Below are positions 1-9,432 of a stretch of DNA of 64,000 nt, piece by piece. The position numbers were made by a program, and so were the translations under genes. This DNA is from JBBQNR01 sp963774075 (GTDB taxonomy: Bacteria; Actinomycetota; Thermoleophilia; Solirubrobacterales; JBBDJG01): the NCBI GenBank assembly GCA_963774075.1, contig CAVZDP010000003.1:744001-808000 (forward strand), read 5' to 3'. Position 1 is the first letter of the stretch, and each line of letters opens with the position of its first letter. Under the pieces are notes generated by a model. It was given only the letters and a program-made list of their open reading frames with translations. It was not told where the DNA came from and made no database searches.

Positions 1-1248
1 GATCGGACAGCGCTCGCCGCCGATCACCTCGTGGTACCAGAGCCAGGCCTTCGGGTTGATCGGCTCGCCGACGCTGCCCAGCAGCCGCAACGAGCCGAGG
101 TCGTGCCGGTCGGGATACTCGCGCCCCCACTTGATGCAGGCCCGGATGGCGGTCGGCGCGGTGTAGAAGATCGTCGCCTTGTAGCGCTCGACGATCTCCC
201 ACCAGCGATCCTTGTCGGGGTAGTCCGGCGCGCCCTCGTAGAGGATCGACGTGCAGCCATTCGCCAGCGGCCCGTAGACGATGTAGCTGTGGCCGGTGAC
301 CCATCCGATGTCGGCCGAGCACCAGAACACGTCGCGCTCGGGCTTGATGTCGAAGATCAGCTTGTGCGTGGCCGCGACGCCGGTCATGTAGCCGCCCGTC
401 GTGTGCACGATCCCCTTTGGCTTGGCCGTCGTTCCCGATGTGTAGAGGAGGTAGAGCATCTGCTCGGCGTCGAGCGGCTCGGCCGGGCACTCGGGTGAGG
501 CCGCCCGGGTCGCCTCGTGCCACCAGATGTCGCGGCCCTCGGTCCACCCAACCTCGTCGTCGATGCGCCGCACCACGACGCAGTGCTCTATGGAAGGGCA
601 GTCCGGCAGCACCTTGTCGATGGACTCCTTCATCGGCAGCGGCTTGCCGCGCCGCAGGGAGAAGTTGGCCGTCACGAGCACCTTCGCTTCGCAGTCGTTG
701 ATGCGGTCCTTGACGGCCTCGGCCGAGAAGCCGCCGAACACGACCGAGTGCGGCGCGCCGATGCGGGCACAGGCGAGCATCGCCGCCGGGGCCTCGGGAA
801 CCATCGGGAGATAGATCGCGACCCGGTCGTCGCGCTGCACGCCGAGGCTCTTGAGGACGTTCGCGAAGCGGCACGTCATCTCGAGCAGCTCCGCGTACGT
901 GATGGTCCGGCGGACTCCGTCCTCTCCTTCCCAGAAGTAGGCGACCCGGTCGCCGAGGCCGGCTTCGACGTGGCGGTCGAGGCAGTTGTAGGAGGCGTTG
1001 AGCTTCCCGCCGACGAACCACTTCGCCCAGGGGGCGTTCCACTCGAGCACGTCCTGCCAGGGCTCGAACCAGTGAAGCTCGCGCGCCCAACGCTCCCACC
1101 AGGCCTTGTAGTCGCGCTCGGCTTCCTCGTAGATCGCCGGGTCGGAAGCGTTCGCCTGCGCGGCGAACTCCGGCGGCGGCTCGAACGTCAGGTCCTCCCG
1201 CAGGAGGACCTCTATCTCCTGGGCGCCTGTGGTGCTTCCGTCGGCCAC
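1..1248 (-). CDS. acsA: acetyl-CoA synthetase, 3' part missing (window edge)
   Basis: This enzyme activates acetate to acetyl-AMP and then acetyl-CoA in the cytoplasm. The visible 416 codons cover the N-terminal part of a protein that is normally about 650 residues. The adenylate-forming signature YTSGTTAKPKGIVHTTGGY is complete near 367-420. Before the edge the reading ends in VIGGERCPI, which in this family leads into the WWQTETGG motif. The start is a GTG at 1248 with a strong GGAGG at 1256-1260. The gene is divergent from the ThyX-like gene, with 84 bp between the starts. Identity as an acetyl-CoA synthetase rather than another acyl-CoA ligase rests on the GIVHTTGGY and GGERCPI stretches and is fairly secure. 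Confidence 0.95.
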   Translation of the reverse strand, partial: MADGSTTGAQEIEVLLREDLTFEPPPEFAAQANASDPAIYEEAERDYKAWWERWARELHWFEPWQDVLEWNAPWAKWFVGGKLNASYNCLDRHVEAGLGDRVAYFWEGEDGVRRTITYAELLEMTCRFANVLKSLGVQRDDRVAIYLPMVPEAPAAMLACARIGAPHSVVFGGFSAEAVKDRINDCEAKVLVTANFSLRRGKPLPMKESIDKVLPDCPSIEHCVVVRRIDDEVGWTEGRDIWWHEATRAASPECPAEPLDAEQMLYLLYTSGTTAKPKGIVHTTGGYMTGVAATHKLIFDIKPERDVFWCSADIGWVTGHSYIVYGPLANGCTSILYEGAPDYPDKDRWWEIVERYKATIFYTAPTAIRACIKWGREYPDRHDLGSLRLLGSVGEPINPKAWLWYHEVIGGERCPI

Positions 1249-1332
1249 TTCCCCTCCTCCTCGAGCGTAGGCCGCAGTCTAGCCACCTGCAGACCGCCGC
1301 CCGCTGCCACGGGTAGCATCGGGCGTCCGGCC

Positions 1333-2925
1333 ATGGATTACCCGAGAGACCAGTTCAGCGAGGAAGAGCGGCGCCTGCTCGAGCCGCACTTCACCAACCT
1401 CGACCTACCCGTCTTCTGCATAGTCGGGCTGCCCGAGGTGGTGAAGGGGGCGCTGTTCGCGCGCTATTCGCGCTATCCCGGCACGCTCCGCCGCCTGTTC
1501 CTCGATGAGTTCGCCGAGGGCGGGAGCGGTGCGACCGGCGCGCAGCAGGTCGACACGGGATCGGAAAGGGCCGAGCGGCTTTACGAGCGGGTGTTCATCG
1601 AGTACGGCGACGACTCGGTCGCGCAGCTGGGCGGCGCGCACCTGGCCTGCGAGTGGGTCTCCAACGTACTCACGAAGATCCTTCAGCGGGGCCGGCTTGC
1701 CGCCTATCTGGAGCAGTCGACGCGCTACATCGCCTACGACCGCCCGCTCGAGGACGGGCGCCACCGCTACTACCGCGACGAGCGCCTCGGCGAGCAGTAC
1801 GAGCTCGCGATGGAGCACCTGTTCTCGACCTACTCCGAGGGCCTCGAGCGGGTGCGCTCGTGGGCCGGCGAGCAGTTTCCTCGCGAGGGAGAGCCGGAGG
1901 CGGTTTGGCGGCGCTCGATAGAGGCGAAGTCGCTGGACGCGATGCGCGGGCTGCTGCCCGCCTCCTCCCTCAGCCACGTGGGGATCTACGCAACCGGGCA
2001 GGCCTACGAGCAGCTCGTCATGAGGCTCGCGGCGTCGCCGCTGCCGGAGGCGCGCGCGTTCGGGGACATGGCGCTCGCGGAGCTTCGCAAGGTGATTCCG
2101 AGCTTCCTACGCCGCGTCGACGTGCCCGAACGCGGCGGAGCATGGGTCGACTACCTGCGGGACCTGCGGGAGCGAGCGGCGCGGGGCGCCGAGCGCTTCG
2201 GCCTCGGCGATCGCGAGCCGCTGGGCGGGCCGTCGGTTCGCCTGCTGCGCGTGGACGGCTCGGAGGAGGATCTGCTCGCCGCCTGCCTGTACGAGGCGAG
2301 TGACATGAGCGAGGGCGAGCTGCGGGCCGCAGTCGAAGCCGTTCCGCCATCCGATCGCGCGGCGGTGCTGCTGTCGTTCGCCATCGGCGAGCGGCAGAAC
2401 CGTCGCCACAAGCCCGGCCGCGGTTTCGAGGCGGTGCGCTACCGGTTCGAGATCGAATCCGACTACGGCGCGTTCCGCGACCTTCAGCGCCACCGCATGC
2501 TCACCTGCCAGTGGCAGCGGCTCGGCTGCGAGTTGGGAGCCGAGGTGCCGCCGGAGATCGAGTCGGCCGGCTTCGCCGACCGCTACGAGGAGGCACTCGA
2601 CGTCAGCAGGACGGAGTACGAGCGTCTGCGCGAAGCGGGTCTGGTCGAGGAAGCCTCGTACGCGGTCTCGCTCCAGTTCCGCATCCGCTACTTGCTCGAC
2701 CTCAACGCACGTGAGGCCATGCATCTGATCGAGCTGCGCTCAGGGCGGGAGGGTCATCCCTCGTATCGTGCGGTCGCGCTGGAGATGCTCGATCAGATCG
2801 CGGAGGTGCATCCGGCCGTCGCGCAGGCGATGACGTTCACCGACCGCGAGACCGAGCCACGCTTGGAGCGCCTGCAGGGCGAGCTCCGCCGCCATCGCCG
2901 CGTTCACGCTGCCGGCCACGCCTGA
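1333..2925 (+). CDS. thyX: double-domain ThyX-like flavin-dependent thymidylate synthase homologue
   Basis: The product is 530 residues, about twice the usual ThyX length of 220-260. ThyX makes dTMP from dUMP using FAD, NADPH and methylene-tetrahydrofolate. Both halves look ThyX-related. The first half has a short motif near residue 119, RGRLAAYLEQSTRY, which keeps the E-x-S-x-R-Y end of the canonical RHRxxSxxExSxRY signature but has lost the His and first Ser. The second half, near residue 385, has QRHRMLTCQWQRLG, which keeps RHR but not ExSxR. It also ends with the typical ELRSGREGHPSYR stretch. The signature is therefore split between the halves. The start is ATG 1333; TAGCAT lies about 12 nt upstream and there is no clear Shine-Dalgarno. 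Whether it is catalytically active is inference. Confidence 0.85.
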   Translation: MDYPRDQFSEEERRLLEPHFTNLDLPVFCIVGLPEVVKGALFARYSRYPGTLRRLFLDEFAEGGSGATGAQQVDTGSERAERLYERVFIEYGDDSVAQLGGAHLACEWVSNVLTKILQRGRLAAYLEQSTRYIAYDRPLEDGRHRYYRDERLGEQYELAMEHLFSTYSEGLERVRSWAGEQFPREGEPEAVWRRSIEAKSLDAMRGLLPASSLSHVGIYATGQAYEQLVMRLAASPLPEARAFGDMALAELRKVIPSFLRRVDVPERGGAWVDYLRDLRERAARGAERFGLGDREPLGGPSVRLLRVDGSEEDLLAACLYEASDMSEGELRAAVEAVPPSDRAAVLLSFAIGERQNRRHKPGRGFEAVRYRFEIESDYGAFRDLQRHRMLTCQWQRLGCELGAEVPPEIESAGFADRYEEALDVSRTEYERLREAGLVEEASYAVSLQFRIRYLLDLNAREAMHLIELRSGREGHPSYRAVALEMLDQIAEVHPAVAQAMTFTDRETEPRLERLQGELRRHRRVHAAGHA

Positions 2926-2934
2926 AACCGCGCA

Positions 2935-2960
2935 TTTTCGCCCTTACGGGGCGCACTTTT
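2935..2960 (+). terminator. hairpin and T-run after the ThyX-like gene
   Basis: CGCCC (2939-2943) pairs with GGGCG (2949-2953) across a 5-nt loop, followed by CACTTTT. It sits 10 nt past the ThyX-like stop and fits a short intrinsic terminator on the plus strand. The stem is short. Confidence 0.5.
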
Positions 2961-3036
2961 CCGTGGGTGGACGAGCGTTCTATGGTGAAAGCAAGACTTG
3001 TCCGGGATGCTTCCAGTTACGGAATAGCGTCCTTGC

Positions 3037-4413
3037 CTACGAGGAACCGTCCAGACCGGCGAGCACCTCCACCGCTACCCGCTCGCCGGACTGGGCGGCC
3101 CCGTCCATGTAGCCGCTCCACTGTGTCGCCGTCTCCGTGCCCGACCAGTGAATTCGCCCCGCCGGTGCCCGTAACCACGGGCCCCAGGCGGTCCAGCCGC
3201 CGGGAGGAAAGTGGCAGACGGGGCACCCGCGTGTCCACACCTCCTTGGACCAGTCGCGCTCGACGTAGTCGAGCGGCCTTGCCGCGCGCCCTCCGAACAA
3301 ACGCGCGAAGCACTCGACCACGGCGTCTCTGCGCTGATCGGGATGCGCGCGATCGAGCTTGCGCGCCGCGCGACCCACGACGAACCCGACCAGCACGCCC
3401 GGCGTGCCCTCGGCGGGACTGTTGTCGAACACGACGCCGACCGGTCCCTCGGCGGAGATAGCTTCCCCGCTGAGGCCGTCGGCGCGCCAGAACGGCGATT
3501 CGTAGAGCGCCTGGCATTTGATCGTCGCGCCCTGCGGCATCTGCTGGGTGAGCTGGTCCCGGCCGGCGGGGAGCGGAGGGTCGTAGTCGATGCGTCCGGC
3601 CAGGTTGGGCGGCACCGCGACGATCGTCCTGCTCGCCTCCACCTCGATCCCGTCCGCGCCGACCCGCACGCCGGCGCTGTTCTGCTCTATCCGCCGAACC
3701 GGAGCCGATAGGTGGACTCGCCCGTCGAGGCCCGTGGCGAGCCACTCGGCGATCATCTGCGACCCTCCGCGAAACCTGTCCTGCTGCGCCCCGCCCTCGG
3801 TGTCCAGGATGCGCTCGAAGCTTCCCGCGGAGGCCACGTAGAAGAGCACGTGGAGCAGCGACAGGTCCTCCGGCGCGCTCCCCCAGGCGATCGAGCAGGC
3901 GATCCCGAACAACGATCGGGCGGCGGCCGTTCGCACGTTGCGCCGCATCCAGGTGTGCATGGTCTGGCCGTCCCAGTCGGCCGCCCGCCGGGCCTCCCAA
4001 GGCGAGCTCGGGTCGACAATCGCTGCCATCCGGTTCAGCTTTCGCTGCGCGAGCGCGATGTCGACCAGGACATGCGGCGCGAGGCGGGGGATCGTGCCCG
4101 AGTACTGGCGAAGGCGACCGCCGAGCTCCAGCACCTTGTCCCCCGCCGTGTGGGTCGGGAACGTCTCGACCCCCGCTTTCGACGCGAGCTCGTACATGCG
4201 GTCCTGGCCCGGACCGATCCACTGGCCTCCCACGTCGATCACCGTGCCTTCCCCGATCGTCTGGCTGAGCATCCTCCCGCCCACCCGGTCGCGCGCCTCG
4301 AGCACGACGACGGATGCTCCCGCGTCGGCGAGGGCCCGAGCCGCGACCAGCCCGGCCAGTCCCGCGCCGACGACCACCACGTCGGCCTCGAGTCGCTGCG
4401 GCTGCTCGTTCAA
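3037..4413 (-). CDS. flavin monoamine oxidase family protein
   Basis: This 458-residue FAD-dependent oxidase should oxidise an amine to an imine or aldehyde with H2O2 release; the substrate is unknown. The N-terminal Rossmann motif VVVVGAGLAGLVAARAL is followed by EARDRVGGRM and GGQWIGPGQDRM. The C-terminal FAD motif is GTETATQWSGYMDGA, all hallmarks of the MAO/polyamine oxidase family. It is read from a TTG that overlaps the nuoN stop (TTGA, 4413-4410), so it is translationally coupled to the complex I operon as a fifteenth gene. Its end faces the ThyX-like gene across about 110 bp. A link to respiration is only suggested by position. Confidence 0.9.
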   Translation of the reverse strand: MNEQPQRLEADVVVVGAGLAGLVAARALADAGASVVVLEARDRVGGRMLSQTIGEGTVIDVGGQWIGPGQDRMYELASKAGVETFPTHTAGDKVLELGGRLRQYSGTIPRLAPHVLVDIALAQRKLNRMAAIVDPSSPWEARRAADWDGQTMHTWMRRNVRTAAARSLFGIACSIAWGSAPEDLSLLHVLFYVASAGSFERILDTEGGAQQDRFRGGSQMIAEWLATGLDGRVHLSAPVRRIEQNSAGVRVGADGIEVEASRTIVAVPPNLAGRIDYDPPLPAGRDQLTQQMPQGATIKCQALYESPFWRADGLSGEAISAEGPVGVVFDNSPAEGTPGVLVGFVVGRAARKLDRAHPDQRRDAVVECFARLFGGRAARPLDYVERDWSKEVWTRGCPVCHFPPGGWTAWGPWLRAPAGRIHWSGTETATQWSGYMDGAAQSGERVAVEVLAGLDGSS

Positions 4414-5936
4414 CGCAGCGTTTCGAGCGCCGCGCCCGCGTCGGAGGCGAGCTCGAGCAGCGGGCTCGGCACGATGCCGAAGAGGACCGAGGCCGCCGCG
4501 CACACGATCGCGACGGCGACCAGCTCCCCCGTGCCGAGTCCCGAGTCGGCGTCCGCCTCCGGCGCACCACCGGCGATCAACGGCGCCGGCGCCCCCGCGC
4601 GGGTTGGAGCAAGCGCCGGGCGCGGCCGCATCCAGACGGCGGCCACCACCCGCAGGTAGTAGGCCAGCGAGATCATCGTGCCCACGACGATCGCCACGCC
4701 GAGCCACGTGAAGTCTCCGTCCACGGCGGCCTCGATCAGGAAGAACTTGCCGACGAAGCCGGCCGTTCCCGGCAGCCCGGCGAGCGCCAGCATGCTGATC
4801 GTGAGCGGCCAGGCCAGCACCGGCCGTTCGACTCCGATGCCCGCCACCGCTGAGATGTCGTCGCCGAGCCCGGTCTCGCGCTCGCGTGCGATCACGACGG
4901 CGAACGCCGCCATGTTCATCAGCGTGTACACGAGCAGGTAGAAGACGACGCTCTCTACGCCGAGTGAGCTCGCGACGGCGACGCCCGCGAGCATGTACCC
5001 GGCCTGCGCCACTCCCGACCAGGCGAGCATCCGCTTCAGCGAGTCCTGTCCGATCGCCCCGACGTTGCCGACCACGATCGAGATCCCGCCGAGCACGGCG
5101 ACCGCGACATCCCAGTCGTCCACCGCCGGCAGCAGCGCGGTGTCGAGGAGGCGCAGCAAGACGGCGAACGCTGCCGCCTTGGTGGCCACGGCCATGAAGG
5201 CCGTCACGGGCGTCGGCGCGCCCTGGTAGACGTCGGGCGTCCACTGGTGGAACGGCGCCACCGAGGCCTTGAAGGCAAGCCCGGTTAGGGAGAGCGCGAT
5301 GCCGGTGAGCAGCAGCGGGTCGCCGAGCACGCCGTCGCGCGAGATCGCCTGGGCGATCTCGGCGAAGTCGGTGGAGGCCGTGGCGCCGTAGATCAGCGCC
5401 AGCCCGTACAGGAGCGTGGCCGAGCCGACCGAGCCGATCACCAGGTACTTGAGACCCGCCTCGAGCGCAGTGCGCTCGCTTGCGCGGCCGGCGCACATCA
5501 CGTACAGCGGCACCGAGAGCACCTCGATGCCGAGGAAGAGCGTCACGAGATTGTCGGCGCCGGCCAGCACGACCATCCCGGTCACGCTCGAGAGCAAGAG
5601 CGCGTAGTAGTCGCCCTCCCGCCGGAACGCCGCCGGGGGGTCGCGGAACGACAGCACGACCGTGAGCGCTCCCGCCGTGAAGAACAGGAGGTCGAGCGTC
5701 AGCCCGAGGTCGTCGACCCGCAGCGCGCCCTCGATGATCGACTTGTTCTCGCCGAGCTGCCAGATGGAGAGCCCGGCCGCGCTCGCCAGCGTGACCAGGG
5801 CGAGCGACGCGGAGAGCGCGCGCACGTACGCGCCGCGCGCCAGACCGGCGAGCAGGGTCACGCAGATCCCAGCCGCGAGCGCGATCAGCGGCGAGAGCCC
5901 GGCGTAGTCGATGCTCGGTGCCTGGAGCTCGTTCAA
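4410..5936 (-). CDS. nuoN: NADH-quinone oxidoreductase subunit N
   Basis: NuoN is one of three antiporter-like proton-pumping membrane subunits of complex I. The 508-residue product is almost entirely hydrophobic. It includes the stretch TGIALSLTGLAFKASVAPFH with the conserved Lys of the proton channel, then QWTPDVYQGAPTPVTAFM, typical of NuoN. It starts at a TTG overlapping the nuoM stop (TTGA) and its own stop overlaps the TTG of the amine oxidase. Last nuo gene of the operon. Confidence 0.95.
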   Translation of the reverse strand: MNELQAPSIDYAGLSPLIALAAGICVTLLAGLARGAYVRALSASLALVTLASAAGLSIWQLGENKSIIEGALRVDDLGLTLDLLFFTAGALTVVLSFRDPPAAFRREGDYYALLLSSVTGMVVLAGADNLVTLFLGIEVLSVPLYVMCAGRASERTALEAGLKYLVIGSVGSATLLYGLALIYGATASTDFAEIAQAISRDGVLGDPLLLTGIALSLTGLAFKASVAPFHQWTPDVYQGAPTPVTAFMAVATKAAAFAVLLRLLDTALLPAVDDWDVAVAVLGGISIVVGNVGAIGQDSLKRMLAWSGVAQAGYMLAGVAVASSLGVESVVFYLLVYTLMNMAAFAVVIARERETGLGDDISAVAGIGVERPVLAWPLTISMLALAGLPGTAGFVGKFFLIEAAVDGDFTWLGVAIVVGTMISLAYYLRVVAAVWMRPRPALAPTRAGAPAPLIAGGAPEADADSGLGTGELVAVAIVCAAASVLFGIVPSPLLELASDAGAALETLR

Positions 5937-7426
5937 CGAATAGAGAGGACCTCGGGTGACGTCGGCACGATCGCGTCAACCGCATTCTCGGATCGCTCCA
6001 GCACGAACTGGGGATAGACCGCGAGCGCGACGATCACCGCGATGACGGGCACGATCACCGCCGCGTCGCCGACGCTCAGCTCGCGCGACTCGACGCCCGG
6101 AGCGGGCGGGTTGTGCATCGAGCGCTGGTAGAGGCGGATCGCATAGACGGCCGCCAGCACCACGCCGATTCCCGCCAGGATCGCGAACACGACCTTGGCC
6201 TTGAAGACTCCGATCAGGATCAGGAACTCGCCGACGAAGTTCGCCGAGCCCGGCATGGCGAGCGTCGCGACCACGACGACGAGGAACAACGCCGCGAGCA
6301 CCGGCGCCCGCACGGCCATCCCTCCCATCCGGGACAGCTCGTCGTGACCTCCGGCGCGCTCGGCGAGGAGGGCGATGATGAAGAAGAGCGGCGCCACCAC
6401 GAGCCCGTGATTGACCATCTGCAGCACCGCGCCCTGCGCGCCCTCGTCGCGGAGGGCGAAGATCCCGAGCGTGATGAAGCCGAGCTGCGCGATGGAGGAG
6501 TAGCCGACGACGAGCGTCGCCGAATCCTGCGTGAACGCCATCACGGACCCGTAGAGGATGCTCGCGAGCGCGACCAGCAGCAGCAGCTCCTGGAAGTGGA
6601 CGCTGGCGTCGGGATAGAGCGGCAGCACGACGCGCAGGAAGCCGTAGGCGCCGACCTTCGACAGGACTCCGGACAGCACGACCAGCACGGGGGTCGGAGC
6701 GGCGCGGTAGGCGCCGGGCATCCAGGCGTGCAGCGGGAACGCGGGCATCTTGACCAGGAAGGCCGCTGCGAAGAAGAGAAAGATCCACTGCTGACTCCCC
6801 TCCGACAGGGTGCGCTCGGCGAGATCCTCGATCACGAACGTCGTCTCGCCGCCTTCCGGCGTCGCGAGGATGCCCGTGGCGACCGCCGCCGCCAGCATCA
6901 GGAGGCTGCCGACGAGCGTGTAGATGACGAACGTGGTCGTGGCCTGAACCCGCTGCTCGCCGTGGCCCCAGACGCCGATCAGGAAGTAGAACGGGATCAG
7001 CATCAGATCGAAGAAGAGGACGAAGAGGGCGAGGTCCTGCGCGCAGAAGGCGCCCAGGGCCGCGGTCTCCCCGAGCGCCAGCATCAGGAAGTAGAGCCCC
7101 GCGCGCTCGCGCTCACCGCGCAGCGACCACGCGGTCGCGCCGAGCCACAGGAGCGCCGTGAGCACGAGCAGGAACAGGTTGATGCCGTCGACGCCGAGCC
7201 GGTAGTGGATGCCGAGCTGGGAGATCCAGGTGAAGTCCTCGACGCGTTGCAGGCCCTCGCGGCCGCTGTCGAAGTCGGCGACGACCACGACCGAAAGCAC
7301 GAGTGCCGCGAGCGCGAACGCGAGCGACACGGCGCCCGCGCGGCGCGTGGAGCCGGGGCCGCGGCCGGCTACCAGCGCCGCGAGAAGCCCACCTGCCAGC
7401 GGCAGGAAGACGAGGATCGAAAGCAC
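5933..7426 (-). CDS. nuoM: NADH-quinone oxidoreductase subunit M
   Basis: NuoM is an antiporter-like membrane subunit that pumps protons in complex I. The product is 497 residues with many transmembrane helices. It contains YRLGVDGINLFLLVLTALL, the ETAALGAFCAQDLALFVLFF region with the conserved channel Glu, and VKMPAFPLHAWMPGAYRAAP with the conserved Lys. It starts at a GTG sharing one base with the nuoL stop (TAGTG). A longer upstream in-frame reading is the nuoL gene in another frame and is not used. Confidence 0.95.
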   Translation of the reverse strand: MLSILVFLPLAGGLLAALVAGRGPGSTRRAGAVSLAFALAALVLSVVVVADFDSGREGLQRVEDFTWISQLGIHYRLGVDGINLFLLVLTALLWLGATAWSLRGERERAGLYFLMLALGETAALGAFCAQDLALFVLFFDLMLIPFYFLIGVWGHGEQRVQATTTFVIYTLVGSLLMLAAAVATGILATPEGGETTFVIEDLAERTLSEGSQQWIFLFFAAAFLVKMPAFPLHAWMPGAYRAAPTPVLVVLSGVLSKVGAYGFLRVVLPLYPDASVHFQELLLLVALASILYGSVMAFTQDSATLVVGYSSIAQLGFITLGIFALRDEGAQGAVLQMVNHGLVVAPLFFIIALLAERAGGHDELSRMGGMAVRAPVLAALFLVVVVATLAMPGSANFVGEFLILIGVFKAKVVFAILAGIGVVLAAVYAIRLYQRSMHNPPAPGVESRELSVGDAAVIVPVIAVIVALAVYPQFVLERSENAVDAIVPTSPEVLSIR

Positions 7427-9432
7427 TAGCGGCTCACCACCAGGAAGTAGAGGGCGAGCCCGCCGACCCCGGCCATCAGGAGCAGCGCGTAGTAGCGCAG
7501 GAGCCCGGACTGCGCCACGCGCACGATTGAGCTCCCCACGCCGACCGCCCTGGTCGTCCCTCCGATCATGCCTTGGATGACGACCCGCTCGAACACGTTG
7601 GACGCGCCTTCGCCGAGCACCCTGGTCGGGCGCACGAGCACGACGTCGTAGAGCTCGTCGAAGTACCACTTGTTCTCGAGGAACGCATGCACGTGGGGGA
7701 AGCGCTGAACCAGCCGCGCGGTCGTGCCGGGGCGCGCCACGTAGACGAACCAGGCGAGGCCGACCCCTGCCGCTGCGCCCAGGCCGCTGACGGTGAGCAC
7801 CAACGCCTCGATCCCGCTCGAGACGTCAACGCCGGCGAAGCGCGATTCCTCGAACGTCGGCTCGAGGAAGCCCTCCACGACGTGGGTGACGCCGGGGATC
7901 TGCAGCACGCCGGCGAAGGCTGCCAGTACGGCGAGCACCGCCATCGCGGCCTTCATCGGAAGCTCCCGCTCGGCGATGTGGTGCTCGGGGCCGGGGTAGC
8001 CCACGTCCGTGTCCTCCGCCTCCCCCGTGAGGGGGTTGACGGGTTCGGCGTGGTGGAGGTGGCCGTGCTCCAGCTCGCGCGCCTCGTCGTTCGGCTCGCC
8101 GCCGAAGACTCGGAACACGATGCGGAAGGCGTAGAAGGCGGTCATCACCGCCGCCAGCGTGCCGACCCCGTACAGGATCCAATACGCCCCGCCACGCTCG
8201 GCCGCGAACGCGAGGATCTCGTCCTTCGAGAAGTAGCCGGAGAAACCGGGCACCGCCGCGAGCGCGAGCGCGGCGACCAGGAGGCAGACGAATGTGAAAG
8301 GCATGGCGCGCCGCAGGCCGGACATGCGGTCGATGCTCTGCTGTCCCGCCATCGCGGCGATCACCGAGCCGGCGGTCATGAACATGAGCGCCTTGAAGAA
8401 GGCATGCGTCATCAGGTGGAACATGCCGGCGCCATAGGCCGCGATCGAGACCCCGACGATCATGTAGCCGATCTGGCTGATGGTGGAGTAGGCGATGATC
8501 CGCTTGAGATCGGTGACGACCAGCGCCACCGAGGCCGCGAACAGGAGCGTGAGGGCGCCGATCGCCGCGGAGATGTCGGCGGCCGTGGGAGCGAGCTCGA
8601 AGAGCGGGTGCGTGCGGGCAATCAGGTACACGCCGGCCGTCACCATCGTCGCCGCGTGAATGAGGGCCGAGACCGGCGTCGGGCCCTCCATCGCATCGGG
8701 AAGCCAGGTGTGAAGCGGGATCTGCGCGGACTTCGCGAACGCGCCGACGAGGATCAACAGGCAGATCACCACGATCAGCCACCCGTTCTGCTCGAACACC
8801 TGCGGCGCCCGCTCGAAGACGGCGCCGAAGTCGAGCGCGCCGGTCTCGCGCTGGAGCAGGATCGCCGCGAAAACGAGGCCGACGTCGCCGATGACGTTGA
8901 TCACGAACGCCTTGACGCCGGCGTAGGTGGCGGTGCGGCGCCGGTACCAGAAGCTGATCAGGGCGTAGGACGCGAAGCCGACGAACGCCCAGCCGACGAT
9001 GAGCAGGATGAAGTTTCCCGCCAGCACCAGCAGCAGCATCGAGAAGACGAAGAAGTTGAGGTAGCTGAAGTAGCGCCGGTAGCCACGGTCGGAGTCCATG
9101 TAGGCGACCGAGTAGAGGTGGATCAGGAAGCTGACCCCCGACACGACCAGGCACATGAAGACCGCCAGCGGATCGACGAGGATCTCCATCTTCGCCTCGA
9201 CCCCTGCCGTCGCCACGTAATCCCAGAGCGACGAGGTGAGGTGGCGCTCCGCCGCGGGCTTGTCCTGGAGCATCACCAGCGCGCCGATCGAGTTAAGGAA
9301 CGCGAGCCCGATCGCGGTGGTGCCGATCACGCCCGCGAGCCGTCCGGGCAGCCAGCGCCATGAAAGCGCGATCAGCAGCGATCCCGCGAGCGGGAAGGCG
9401 ATCACGAGCCAGCCGTACGTGGTCGCGCTCAC
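7426..9432 (-). CDS. nuoL: NADH-quinone oxidoreductase subunit L
   Basis: This is the largest antiporter-like subunit of complex I, 668 residues, with the long lateral helix expected at the C-terminus. Diagnostic stretches are VGWAFVGFASYALISFWYRR, KSAQIPLHTWLPDAMEGPTP with the conserved Lys, and IHAATMVTAGVYLIARTHPL. A hydrophilic His/Glu-rich segment (HGHLHHAEPV) follows the pump core, as in many actinobacterial NuoL. The start is a GTG overlapping the nuoK stop (GTGA). Confidence 0.96.
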   Translation of the reverse strand: MSATTYGWLVIAFPLAGSLLIALSWRWLPGRLAGVIGTTAIGLAFLNSIGALVMLQDKPAAERHLTSSLWDYVATAGVEAKMEILVDPLAVFMCLVVSGVSFLIHLYSVAYMDSDRGYRRYFSYLNFFVFSMLLLVLAGNFILLIVGWAFVGFASYALISFWYRRRTATYAGVKAFVINVIGDVGLVFAAILLQRETGALDFGAVFERAPQVFEQNGWLIVVICLLILVGAFAKSAQIPLHTWLPDAMEGPTPVSALIHAATMVTAGVYLIARTHPLFELAPTAADISAAIGALTLLFAASVALVVTDLKRIIAYSTISQIGYMIVGVSIAAYGAGMFHLMTHAFFKALMFMTAGSVIAAMAGQQSIDRMSGLRRAMPFTFVCLLVAALALAAVPGFSGYFSKDEILAFAAERGGAYWILYGVGTLAAVMTAFYAFRIVFRVFGGEPNDEARELEHGHLHHAEPVNPLTGEAEDTDVGYPGPEHHIAERELPMKAAMAVLAVLAAFAGVLQIPGVTHVVEGFLEPTFEESRFAGVDVSSGIEALVLTVSGLGAAAGVGLAWFVYVARPGTTARLVQRFPHVHAFLENKWYFDELYDVVLVRPTRVLGEGASNVFERVVIQGMIGGTTRAVGVGSSIVRVAQSGLLRYYALLLMAGVGGLALYFLVVSR

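Noticed and set aside
517..1332. Plus-strand extension of the ThyX-like reading upstream of 1333
   Set aside because: It is antisense to the clear acetyl-CoA synthetase gene; the ThyX-like homology starts at MDYPRDQF.
6113..9363. Very long plus-strand open readings opposite nuoL and nuoM (438 and 596 codons)
   Set aside because: They are antisense shadows caused by GC-rich third positions; composition is Arg/His/Asp-rich without domains, and the minus-strand complex I genes are certain.
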